A DNA stretch of 64,000 bases from a bacterium (GTDB taxonomy: Bacteria > Arandabacterota > Arandabacteria > Arandabacterales > Arandabacteraceae), in assembly GCA_029933125.1 (NCBI GenBank), contig JAOZOU010000004.1:186001-250000 (forward strand), in the 5' to 3' direction. The position numbers and the translations under genes were made by a program. Below are positions 10,370 through 17,913 of the stretch, piece after piece. The notes under the pieces were generated by a model. The model was not told the origin of the DNA and did not search any database. It was given only the letters and a program-made list of their open reading frames with translations. Numbering within the stretch: position 1 is the stretch's first letter; each line of letters starts with the position of its first letter.

Positions 10370-10694
10370 GACTCAAGAGACAAAGTCTGAAAATTTCACG
10401 GATGAGGATGCCGAGCTCATAAGGAAGGTCGCTGAACGCATCGTGAGGATGAGGATGACCGTTCCAGCCATTTTCTTTCTGGAATCAAGTAAACCGCTTG
10501 CTTTTCTAGGTGGTCAGTTGCTAATTTTCTTGGAGCCGTTTGTGCAGACGCTTTTTAATTTTAGACAATATCAACGGTTTGCCTTCCTAATGGAAGATCG
10601 CGCAAACTGGGAACGGCTTATCAGGAAAGTTGAGGATCTCGAGGCAGAATATACTGAGCGGGAGAAGCAGGAAAAGCTTAGGAAAAAGAAGTGA
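10317..10694 (+). CDS. Small protein with hydrophobic core and charged C-terminal helix
   Basis: About 125 aa from ATG 10317, preceded by GGAGG at 10301-10305. The frame is open back to 10251, but the extra residues look like shadow translation of the upstream gene. A mid-protein hydrophobic stretch (FLGGQLLIFLEPFVQTLFNF) could be one membrane or membrane-associated helix. The C-terminus is a long charged helix or coiled coil ending in a lysine-rich tail. It overlaps the upstream gene by 53 bases and ends 15 bases before the likely start of the GlmL-like gene. No family recognised. Its coupling suggests a role with the downstream GlmL/DUF6754 cluster. Confidence 0.55.
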   Translation: MWWNLFRRTSGETPPTIETQETKSENFTDEDAELIRKVAERIVRMRMTVPAIFFLESSKPLAFLGGQLLIFLEPFVQTLFNFRQYQRFAFLMEDRANWERLIRKVEDLEAEYTEREKQEKLRKKK

Positions 10695-10709
10695 TGAGAG
10701 GTGGTTACT

Positions 10710-12515
10710 GTGAATAAGGACCCCAAGGAGATTCAGACCATTATTGCAACCGATTGCGGTAGTACAACTACGAAGGCGATCTTGATCGAACGTAAGGGAG
10801 ACGAATATCGCCTCATAGTTCGAGGGGAGGCTCCTACAACCGTTGAAGCCCCTTTTGAGGATGTGACTCGAGGTGTTCTCAATGCAGTTGCTGAGGTTGA
10901 AGATCTGACGGGGAGGAAGTTTATTCAGAATGACAGGATAATCCATCCAAGGCAGGATGGTGTTGGAACAGATCTCTATGTCTCAACCTCATCTGCTGGC
11001 GGTGGATTGCAGATGATGGTCGCTGGTGTTGTCAAAGAAATGACTGCTGAGAGTGCTCAGCGCGCTGCGCTTGGAGCAGGGGCAATAGTAATGGATGTGA
11101 TAGCCTCAAATGATCAACGCCAGCCCCACGAAAGGATTCAGCGAATAAGGAGTTTGCGTCCCGATATGATTCTGCTTTCGGGTGGGGTTGATGGGGGAAC
11201 CACAACTCATGTTGCCGAGCTGGCTGAGCTTATTGCAGCAGCTGATCCCAGACCACGACTTGGAATGGCATATTCTCTGCCGGTCATCTATGCAGGCAAT
11301 GTTGATGCACGGGAGATTGTTAAGGAGCGGCTTGGATCAAAGACGAGTCTTACAATAACCGAAAATCTTCGGCCAGTGCTTGAAAGAGAAAACCTTCAGC
11401 CGGCCAGACTTGAGATCCAGAAACTCTTCCTTGAGCATGTAATGATGCATGCGCCTGGATACAAAAAGCTGATGGAGTGGACGCCCGTGCCAATCATGCC
11501 GACACCTGCTGCAGTTGGTTCCATAATGCAGCTGATTGCGAAGGAGGAAGGCATAAATGTTGTAGGTGTTGACATCGGCGGAGCCACAACTGATGTTTTC
11601 TCCGTTTTTGGAGAGGTCTTTAACAGGACTGTTAGCGCTAACCTTGGAATGAGCTACTCTATTTCAAACGTGCTTGCCGAGGCCGGTGTGGAGAACATAT
11701 TGCGCTGGGTTCCTTTTGACGTTGAGGTCGGTGATCTGCGCAACAGAATCAAGAACAAGATGATCCGACCTACGACAATCCCTCAAACGCTTGAGGAGCT
11801 CATGATTGAGCAAGCGATTGCGAGAGAAGCTCTGAGGCTAGCTTTTGAACAGCATAAGCTTTTGGCTGTTGGGCTTAAAGGTGTGCAGCAGGAAAGAACC
11901 ATTTCGGATACCTTTGAGCAGACAGAGAGCGGTGCCACCCTTGTCAACATGATGGAACTCGACATACTTGTTGGGAGTGGAGGAGTTCTTTCGCATGCTC
12001 CCAGAAGAGTTCAGGCAGCCTTCATGCTGATAGATGGCTTCCATCCCGAAGGGATAACACAGCTTGCTGTTGACAGCATATTCATGATGCCGCAGCTAGG
12101 TGTGCTTGCCCAGGTCCATCCCAAGGCAGCTCTTGAGGTTTTCCACAAGGATTGCTTGATAAGGCTTGGTACGTGCATAGCACCTGTTGGCACTGCCAAG
12201 GACGGTGACGACTGCCTCGAGATTGCTCTTGAGATGCCTGATGGCAGTAAGCAGACAAGAAGTGTCAAGTTTGGGGAGATGCTTCTCATTCCCCTAGACG
12301 TGAATGAGAAAGCAAAAGCGACAATCCATCCTACTCGAAGGTTTGACGTAGGTGCCGGTAGGGGAAAGACAATTCATGTCGAGCTTACAGGTGGTGTTGC
12401 CGGTATCATAGTAGATTGCCGTGGACGGCCACTGAATCTTCCACAGGATAAGGACGAGAGAGTGCGTAAGCTTAGAGCGTGGAACAAGGCTCTTGATGTC
12501 TATCCAGGAGAATGA
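10710..12515 (+). CDS. GlmL/MutL-family ASKHA ATPase, orphan (no mutase genes nearby)
   Basis: I favour GTG 10710 (601 aa), because GAGAGGTGG at 10697-10703 is well spaced for it; GTG 10701 is the in-frame alternative. The N-terminus has the ASKHA phosphate-loop motif DCGSTTTK (residues 15-22) and a second one, VGVDIGGATTDVFSV, near residue 288. The segment RGEAPTTVEAPFEDVTRGV also matches GlmL (glutamate mutase accessory, a chaperone-type ATPase). It is not the mismatch-repair MutL. Ordinary GlmL is about 460 aa, so roughly 140 extra residues at the C-terminus form an additional domain. No glmS/glmE or other B12-mutase gene lies in the window. It is followed by a barrel-sandwich protein and four membrane genes, so the substrate is probably not glutamate mutase. 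Family assignment good, role unknown. Confidence 0.8.
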   Translation: MNKDPKEIQTIIATDCGSTTTKAILIERKGDEYRLIVRGEAPTTVEAPFEDVTRGVLNAVAEVEDLTGRKFIQNDRIIHPRQDGVGTDLYVSTSSAGGGLQMMVAGVVKEMTAESAQRAALGAGAIVMDVIASNDQRQPHERIQRIRSLRPDMILLSGGVDGGTTTHVAELAELIAAADPRPRLGMAYSLPVIYAGNVDAREIVKERLGSKTSLTITENLRPVLERENLQPARLEIQKLFLEHVMMHAPGYKKLMEWTPVPIMPTPAAVGSIMQLIAKEEGINVVGVDIGGATTDVFSVFGEVFNRTVSANLGMSYSISNVLAEAGVENILRWVPFDVEVGDLRNRIKNKMIRPTTIPQTLEELMIEQAIAREALRLAFEQHKLLAVGLKGVQQERTISDTFEQTESGATLVNMMELDILVGSGGVLSHAPRRVQAAFMLIDGFHPEGITQLAVDSIFMMPQLGVLAQVHPKAALEVFHKDCLIRLGTCIAPVGTAKDGDDCLEIALEMPDGSKQTRSVKFGEMLLIPLDVNEKAKATIHPTRRFDVGAGRGKTIHVELTGGVAGIIVDCRGRPLNLPQDKDERVRKLRAWNKALDVYPGE

Positions 12516-12529
12516 TGGAGGTGTAACAA

Positions 12530-13660
12530 TTGGCACATGCCTATACGCCAGGACTGAGGGTTGCTAGACAGACTGAGGTGAAAAAGGAGCGTAGGCTTCC
12601 ACTAAAGGGTGAGGTTCTCGTAAAAGTAGGTGATAAAGTAAAGGCTGAAACGATAGTTGCTAGGACAGAGCTCCCCGGTAATGTCCAGACGATAAATGTT
12701 GCCAACAAGCTAAGTATCCTGCCTGAAGATGTTGAGCGCCACATGCTTGTGAAAGTCGGGGATTGGGTTGAGGAAGGGCAAGTCATAGCTGAAAGCCGCA
12801 GCTTTTTCGGTCTTTTCAAGTCAAGGTGCACAATGCCTGTTTCGGGTACTATCGAGTCGATATCCAATATTACGGGTCAGGTGATCGTCAGAGAGAAAGC
12901 AATACCTGTTGAGGTTGACGCTTATGTGGATGGAGAGGTTGTTGAGCTCTATGAGAATGAAGGCATAATGGTGAGAACGATTGCGACCTTTGTCCAGGGT
13001 ATCTTCGGGATAGGAGGCGAGTCAATCGGTGTGCTTGACGTCGTTGCCGAGAATCCTGAGGAGATCCTCCAGCCTGACGCTCTAACGCCCGAGCACAAGG
13101 GAAAGATCATTCTTGGAGGTTCACTTGTCACCATAGAGGCTTTAAGAAGAGCTCAAGAGGTTGGGGCAAAGGGGATAATCGCGGGTGGTATTGGGGATGC
13201 TGATCTCAGAACGATATTGGGTTACGATCTCGGAGTTGCCATAACCGGTTCTGAAGACATAGGACTGACGGTGGTTGTCACCGAGGGTTTTGGAAAGATG
13301 ACGATGGCGAAGCGCACATTCGATCTTTTATCCTCAAGACAGGGTATGAAAACATCCATAAGCGGAGCCACCCAAATAAGAGCTGGAGTCATACGTCCTG
13401 AGGTTGTTATCCCCCTTGATTCGTCTCGCCTTGAGAGTGATGGCGAGATTGAGGATGCTCCCTCGACAGGTCTTACCATTGGCAGGCATGTAAGGGTTAT
13501 CAGGGAGCCTTACTTTGGCAGGATCGGTAAAGTTGCTGCATTGCCTCCCGAGCTTCAGAAGCTTGAGACTGAGGCAATGGTGAGAGTGCTCGAAGTTGAA
13601 TTTGAGGATGGCAGTCGTGCGACAATCCCACGTGCTAATGTTGAATTGATTGAGGAATAG
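12530..13660 (+). CDS. Barrel-sandwich-hybrid protein of unknown function, linked to GlmL-like ATPase
   Basis: 376 aa from TTG 12530, which has GGAGGTG about 8 bases upstream. The first 130 residues show two lipoyl/RnfC-like barrel-sandwich repeats: KVGDKVKAETIVARTELPG and KVGDWVEEGQVIAE, followed by MPVSGTIESI. There is no lipoyl or biotin lysine motif, so it is probably not a modified carrier. The middle (about 185-285) is an alpha/beta segment with IILGGSLVTIEALRRAQ and GAKGIIAGGIGDADLR. The C-terminus (about 320-376) resembles a KOW-like barrel (GRIGKVAALPPELQ). No membrane segments. It overlaps the next gene by 11 bases. Probably a cytoplasmic partner of the neighbouring ATPase and membrane proteins; this is inference. 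Confidence 0.65.
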   Translation: MAHAYTPGLRVARQTEVKKERRLPLKGEVLVKVGDKVKAETIVARTELPGNVQTINVANKLSILPEDVERHMLVKVGDWVEEGQVIAESRSFFGLFKSRCTMPVSGTIESISNITGQVIVREKAIPVEVDAYVDGEVVELYENEGIMVRTIATFVQGIFGIGGESIGVLDVVAENPEEILQPDALTPEHKGKIILGGSLVTIEALRRAQEVGAKGIIAGGIGDADLRTILGYDLGVAITGSEDIGLTVVVTEGFGKMTMAKRTFDLLSSRQGMKTSISGATQIRAGVIRPEVVIPLDSSRLESDGEIEDAPSTGLTIGRHVRVIREPYFGRIGKVAALPPELQKLETEAMVRVLEVEFEDGSRATIPRANVELIEE

Positions 13661-14786
13661 GCACGCTCATGAGCTTGCCTGCAGGCGAATCCTGGTGATG
13701 GCTACGCTTCCGCTGCTTCTATCCGTGATGCTTTGGGGATCGGGATTCGCCTCAAGTTTCAACGTCTCCGATTTGCCTAACGATGATGGCTCTGCGCTCG
13801 AGCTGACATGGGAAGCCAGCATCCCAGAGGATTCCCTGGTTAGCATCTTAAGGACAACTTTACCCGATACCAACTGGGTGCTCGTAGCAAAGCTCAAGGG
13901 CGGTAAGGGCAACTACATTGACCGTGGTTTGAGCAGGGATTCTCTCTTTGCCTATCGGTTGCTTCTTCCTGGTGGACTTACCATCACAACTCACCAAGTG
14001 AGACCAGTGGCTTCGCTTATAAACAGAGGTAGGATCAATCAGCTCATCATACTCAGCCTCTTCTTCACTTTTGTCCTTGTTTACATAAAGCTTGCTTCCA
14101 AGGGCAAGCGCTTCTTTGTAAGAAGAATATCGGGGCTGGGAGCTATTGAGGAGGCGATTGGTAGAGCGACGGAGATGGGTAGGCCAATCCTCTATGTCCC
14201 TGGGATAGATGATCTCAACAACATTCAGACAATCGCAAGTATGGTTATTCTCAATGATGTTGCCCGTCTTGCGGCAACCTATGAGAGCCCAGTAATAGTT
14301 CCTGTCTGCAAGCCATTTGTTGTTCCAGTTGCTGAGGAAGCCGTGAGGCAGGGTTTCCTCAACGCTGGCAGGCCGGAGCTTTATAATCCTGACAACATTC
14401 GCTATCTCTCCGACGAGCAGTTTGCCTTCACAGCAGGAGTAAATGGCATCATGCTAAGGGAGCGAACAGCAGCTAACATCTACATGGGATCTTTCTTCGC
14501 GGAATCACTAATCCTTGCAGAGACAGGATTCTCAGCCGGTGCTATTCAGGTAGCGGGGACAGCCAATATTCATCAGCTGCCGTTTTTCGTCGCTGCCTGT
14601 GATTACACGCTCATCGGGGAGGAACTTTTTGCTGCAAGCGCGTACCTTTCGCATGAACCGAAGCTGCTGGGAACACTTAAAGCGAGTGATCTTGCAAAGA
14701 TCTTGATAATAGGCATTTTGATCATTGGCTTCATTGCTGAATCCATTGGCTGGCATAGATTCGCTGATCTATTCGCCGCGAGGTAA
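13650..14786 (+). CDS. Membrane protein, DUF6754-like
   Basis: 378 aa from TTG 13650; ATG 13698 is a later in-frame alternative that would leave a shorter signal sequence. Order of parts: an N-terminal hydrophobic segment (about residues 15-35); a fibronectin-like outside domain (about 36-115); a membrane helix (IILSLFFTFVLVYIKLA, about 132-150); a conserved alpha/beta domain with RPILYVPGIDDLNNIQTIAS; and a last membrane helix (ILIIGILIIGFIAESIGW). The large conserved domain resembles DUF6754 as I remember it; a Pfam search would settle this. It is the first of four consecutive membrane genes. Function undescribed to my knowledge. Confidence 0.65.
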   Translation: MRNRHAHELACRRILVMATLPLLLSVMLWGSGFASSFNVSDLPNDDGSALELTWEASIPEDSLVSILRTTLPDTNWVLVAKLKGGKGNYIDRGLSRDSLFAYRLLLPGGLTITTHQVRPVASLINRGRINQLIILSLFFTFVLVYIKLASKGKRFFVRRISGLGAIEEAIGRATEMGRPILYVPGIDDLNNIQTIASMVILNDVARLAATYESPVIVPVCKPFVVPVAEEAVRQGFLNAGRPELYNPDNIRYLSDEQFAFTAGVNGIMLRERTAANIYMGSFFAESLILAETGFSAGAIQVAGTANIHQLPFFVAACDYTLIGEELFAASAYLSHEPKLLGTLKASDLAKILIIGILIIGFIAESIGWHRFADLFAAR

Positions 14787-14789
14787 CAC

Positions 14790-15410
14790 GTGAAGAACGA
14801 GGTACCCATTGCTATTGCATTTTTCACAGGCATGCTAATGGTTGCCTCGCTCTTTGTTCCCCATCCCGTGATAGCGACACCAGCATCGGTGGTAAGGCAA
14901 TGGGCAATAATAATTACAGCTTTTGCCTATGTCCTGGGTGTAGCCAACATTGCTAGGATCAGTCTCCACGCGGTAAGCAAACGCCAGAAGGACTGGCAAT
15001 ATAAAGCCGCCCTTGTGGCTTCCCTAATCATCATGGCTTCAATAGGCATAGGCTTCGGGATAGAAAGTGGAGGTACATTTGATTGGGCATACCTCAATAT
15101 GTATGTCCCTATGCAGGCAACCATGTTTTCCCTGCTAGCTTTCTACATTGCATCAGCCGCTTATAGAGCTTTTCGGGCAAGATCACCTGAGGCAACGTTT
15201 CTACTTGTAACGGCTGCGATAGTGATGCTTGGGAGGGTTCCTGTTGGGGAGAAAATCTGGAGTGGCTTGCCAAGCTTTACCGAATGGATAATGGAAGTTC
15301 CCAACATGGCTGCCAAGCGAGGCATTATGATTGGTGCAGCGCTCGGCGCTATCTCAACCGGGCTCAAGATGATCCTGGGCCTTGAGCGTTCCTATCTTGG
15401 AGGGGACTAG
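14790..15410 (+). CDS. Polytopic membrane protein of the DUF6754-like cluster
   Basis: 206 aa from GTG 14790, three bases after the previous stop. About six hydrophobic segments are visible, including VPIAIAFFTGMLMVASLF, ALVASLIIMASIGIGFG and MIGAALGAISTGLKMILG at the C-terminus. No transporter or enzyme motif recognised. Tight spacing on both sides (3 bases upstream, 1 base to the next start) argues for an obligate partner in one membrane complex with the flanking genes. Confidence 0.65.
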   Translation: MKNEVPIAIAFFTGMLMVASLFVPHPVIATPASVVRQWAIIITAFAYVLGVANIARISLHAVSKRQKDWQYKAALVASLIIMASIGIGFGIESGGTFDWAYLNMYVPMQATMFSLLAFYIASAAYRAFRARSPEATFLLVTAAIVMLGRVPVGEKIWSGLPSFTEWIMEVPNMAAKRGIMIGAALGAISTGLKMILGLERSYLGGD

Positions 15411-15411
15411 A

Positions 15412-16254
15412 TTGGCTACCAGGCAGGGCAAGGATATCATTTTCAAGCTTTCTCGCATTGACCGTCGCTGCATCTATATAGTCATCCTCATCTGCGTGAT
15501 AGTTCCCTTGGTGACAGGTGTACGGATGGAAATGTCAGTGACATCTCCGGTGCGAACACTCTATGAGGCTATTGAGAAATTGCAGCCAGGATCTTACGTC
15601 TGGCTGGCGGCTGATTACGATCCTGGTTCAATGCCAGAGCTCTTTCCCATGAATGTTGCCATAGTTGAGCATCTCTTTTCAAGAGACATAAAGATTATCT
15701 GTGGGGCTCTCTGGGCTCCTGGTCCGCCCCTGGCTCAACGTGTCTTTGATGAGCTGGCTCCCAAGTATGGGAAGGTCTATGGGGTTGACTATGTCAACCT
15801 TGGTTTCAAGGAGGGACGTGAAGCTGTAATGGTCTCACTTGCTGAGGATATGAAGGCAACGTTTCCTCAGGATTTCCTTAGCACTCCATGGGATAGCATT
15901 CCGATGCTTCGGCACATGAGCAATCTAAACGATGTAAAGATGATAATATGCATCTCTGCTGGGTATCCCGGAATAAAAGAGTGGTTGCAGCAGATATCAA
16001 CTAGATACAAGATCCCCATTGGGGGAGGGGTTACCGCTGTGAGTGGTCCTGAGATGTACCCTTATATTCAGTCTGGGCAGCTCGTTGGTCTTCTGGCTGG
16101 CATGAAGGGCGCAGCTGAATATGAGCAATTGGTTGGCCATCCTGGTCTTGGTTTGGCTGGTATGGTTGCTCAATCGTATGTCCACGTTATGGTCGTCGGT
16201 TTTATCATATTTGCGAATATCGTTTTCTTCCTTGAGAAGAGGAGCAAGCGATGA
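15412..16254 (+). CDS. Membrane-anchored protein with large outside domain, DUF6754-like cluster
   Basis: 280 aa from TTG 15412, chosen because GGAGGGG lies 6 bases upstream; the frame opens earlier at 15382 but those residues overlap the previous gene. One membrane helix near the N-terminus (IVILICVIVPLVTG), a soluble alpha/beta domain (about residues 45-235) and a C-terminal membrane helix (HVMVVGFIIFANIVFFLEKR). The soluble part includes SYVWLAADYDPGSMPELFPM and MKGAAEYEQLVGHPG. The stop overlaps the next ATG (ATGA). No family recognised; probably a structural subunit of the same membrane assembly. Confidence 0.65.
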   Translation: MATRQGKDIIFKLSRIDRRCIYIVILICVIVPLVTGVRMEMSVTSPVRTLYEAIEKLQPGSYVWLAADYDPGSMPELFPMNVAIVEHLFSRDIKIICGALWAPGPPLAQRVFDELAPKYGKVYGVDYVNLGFKEGREAVMVSLAEDMKATFPQDFLSTPWDSIPMLRHMSNLNDVKMIICISAGYPGIKEWLQQISTRYKIPIGGGVTAVSGPEMYPYIQSGQLVGLLAGMKGAAEYEQLVGHPGLGLAGMVAQSYVHVMVVGFIIFANIVFFLEKRSKR

Positions 16255-17021
16255 GGGGATTGAAGTTTTTTGCCATCATCGTTGTCGTCGCCCTGGCTGC
16301 GATTGCTTTGCGAGGTGGACTGATTTCAAAGGCTGGGCTCGGCACCTGGGTGGCAGCTTTGCTAACGCTTGCCATCTTTAGCTTCCTATATAAAGACAAT
16401 CCTATCTATAAACTGGCTGAGCATGTGTTCATAGGAGTGGCGGCTGGCTATTTTGTTGCTCTCGAGTACTGGAATGTTTTCCTTCCCAATCTCTGGGATC
16501 CCCTGAGTGAAGGCCTGCGCCAAAGTGCCCTGAGCCCATTTCCTCACTTTCCCAATATGATTCTACTCATCCCGTTTGCCCTGGGTATTCTGCTTTTTAC
16601 GAGGTTTTTCCCAAAGGTGGCATGGTTGAGCCGATGGTCAATGGCTGCCATGATAGGTTCGTATTCGGGCTTGGCAATTATTGGGGCTCTTCAAGGCGAC
16701 CTTGTAGCTCAGATAAGAGCAAACATGCTTCCACTTTACTCCGAGCAAGCAGCCAGGGCTCTCGAAGGCGGACCATTCCTCTTCGGAATTCTTGAGCTTG
16801 TTCGCAATCCTCTCATCATTGTTGGTCTTCTCGCTACGCTTGTTTACTTCTTTTTCTCAAGAGAACACAGGGGTGGGCTGGGCATTGCTGCGCGGATTGG
16901 CATATGGTTCCTTATGATATCGTTTGGCGCGTCATTTGGGTATACGGTCATGAGCAGGGTATCGCTTCTGATCGGCCGTCTTCACTTCCTTTTGAGTGAC
17001 TGGCTGGGGATAATAAGATGA
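16251..17021 (+). CDS. Polytopic membrane protein of the DUF6754-like cluster
   Basis: 256 aa from ATG 16251, overlapping the previous stop by 4 bases. About seven hydrophobic segments are visible: the N-terminal FFAIIVVVALAAIALRG, then HVFIGVAAGYFVALEYW, ILLIPFALGILLF, a serine/glycine-rich helix around SYSGLAIIGAL, IIVGLLATLVYFFFS and two more near the end. I recognise no family. The 3' end overlaps the LipM-like gene by 4 bases (ATGA). Likely the last membrane subunit of the cluster starting at 13650. Confidence 0.65.
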   Translation: MRGLKFFAIIVVVALAAIALRGGLISKAGLGTWVAALLTLAIFSFLYKDNPIYKLAEHVFIGVAAGYFVALEYWNVFLPNLWDPLSEGLRQSALSPFPHFPNMILLIPFALGILLFTRFFPKVAWLSRWSMAAMIGSYSGLAIIGALQGDLVAQIRANMLPLYSEQAARALEGGPFLFGILELVRNPLIIVGLLATLVYFFFSREHRGGLGIAARIGIWFLMISFGASFGYTVMSRVSLLIGRLHFLLSDWLGIIR

Positions 17022-17761
17022 AGAGGGGTGTCAAGCTCAAGTTGCTTCCTTACGCTATCTATGATGGTCTCAAAAACATGAGGATTGATACCTACCTCCT
17101 TGAAATATGTGAAAGCGATCCCCGGTGTGGCTTCCTCAGATTCTACGGATGGGCTCATCCCACACTCTCCCTCGGACGCTTTGAAAAGACTGAGGTGATC
17201 GATGTGGAAAGGGCAGCTGAGGATGGTGTCGATATAGTGAGGCGCCCAACCGGTGGGAGAGTTGTCTTACACGGTGATGACCTGACCTATGCAGTTGTTG
17301 TCCCCCTCAGGATCGGGACGAGTTTGCAGGAGATCTATGCAGGTATTTCAGAATGCCTCATGAGGGGATTGAGCTTGCTGGGTCTCGACCTGACTTTCGA
17401 AAAAGGCAGGTTGGCAAGAACCGATCTTCGAATCAAACCATGTTTCGCATCTGCAGCCAGATATGAGATTACCTGGCAGGGCAAGAAACTTGTAGGAAGC
17501 GCTCAGCGTGTTGGGAAGCAAGCTGTACTGCAGCATGGGAGCATTCCCATTGGAAGGGGATATCTCAAGGTTATTGACTATATGAGATGCGATGACAGAG
17601 CTCGCTTGAGGCTGAGGAAGCAAATGGAGAAAAGCACCTGTTGTCTCAAGGGAATAGCACCAAACGAGTTTACTGCTGCTCAGGTTTCGAGCTTTATCCT
17701 GGAAACCTTCAGGGAGGTTTTTGATATTTTGCAGCCTATTTCGTTAGAGGGCAAAGTTTGA
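17018..17761 (+). CDS. Lipoate/octanoate transferase, LipM/LplA family
   Basis: 247 aa. Attaches octanoate or lipoate to lipoyl-carrier proteins such as GcvH. Family motifs seen: SLGRF, RRPTGGRVVLHGDDLTY (the RRxTGGRAVxHxxxLTY signature), and KPCFASAARYEITWQGKKLV followed by GSAQRVGKQAVLQHGSIPIG. The cysteine in KPCF matches the acyl-enzyme cysteine of LipM (octanoyl-ACP:GcvH transferase), so LipM-type activity is favoured over ATP-dependent LplA; length suits either. ATG 17018 overlaps the previous stop (ATGA). It closes the uvrA-to-lipM gene train, and its placement with gcvTHPAPB supports GcvH as substrate. Confidence 0.85.
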   Translation: MKRGVKLKLLPYAIYDGLKNMRIDTYLLEICESDPRCGFLRFYGWAHPTLSLGRFEKTEVIDVERAAEDGVDIVRRPTGGRVVLHGDDLTYAVVVPLRIGTSLQEIYAGISECLMRGLSLLGLDLTFEKGRLARTDLRIKPCFASAARYEITWQGKKLVGSAQRVGKQAVLQHGSIPIGRGYLKVIDYMRCDDRARLRLRKQMEKSTCCLKGIAPNEFTAAQVSSFILETFREVFDILQPISLEGKV

Positions 17762-17820
17762 GACAGAAGTGAGTAGAATTTCCGAAGTCGGGAACAGAAT
17801 TCACGAAAGGACAAAAGCAC

Positions 17821-17850
17821 TTGACACTGTGTTTCTCGCTTTTATATAGT
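17821..17850 (+). promoter_or_regulatory. Sigma70-type promoter for the first receptor triplet
   Basis: TTGACA at 17821-17826 and TATAGT at 17845-17850 are separated by 18 bases. A TATATA variant at 17843 gives a 16-base spacer. The promoter sits in the 152-base gap after the LipM gene and points to the TonB-dependent receptor at 17914, giving a leader of roughly 55 bases with GGAGGGG before ATG. TTGACA with about 17-base spacing recurs at other gaps in this window. Confidence 0.7.
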
Positions 17851-17913
17851 ATCTGCGAAAAGATAACCAAAATCGAGACCCGATGAAGTCAGCGCAGCCC
17901 TGGAGGGGTCATT

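Noticed and set aside
10701-12515. Reading the GlmL-like gene as DNA mismatch-repair MutL or as part of a glutamate mutase operon
   Set aside because: The motifs are ASKHA ATPase (DCGSTTTK), not GHKL; no glmS/glmE or B12-binding mutase subunit lies nearby.
17875-17912. Possible second ribosome-site-hiding stem (GACCC with GGGTC) before the first receptor
   Set aside because: Only five base pairs with a wide loop; too weak to claim.
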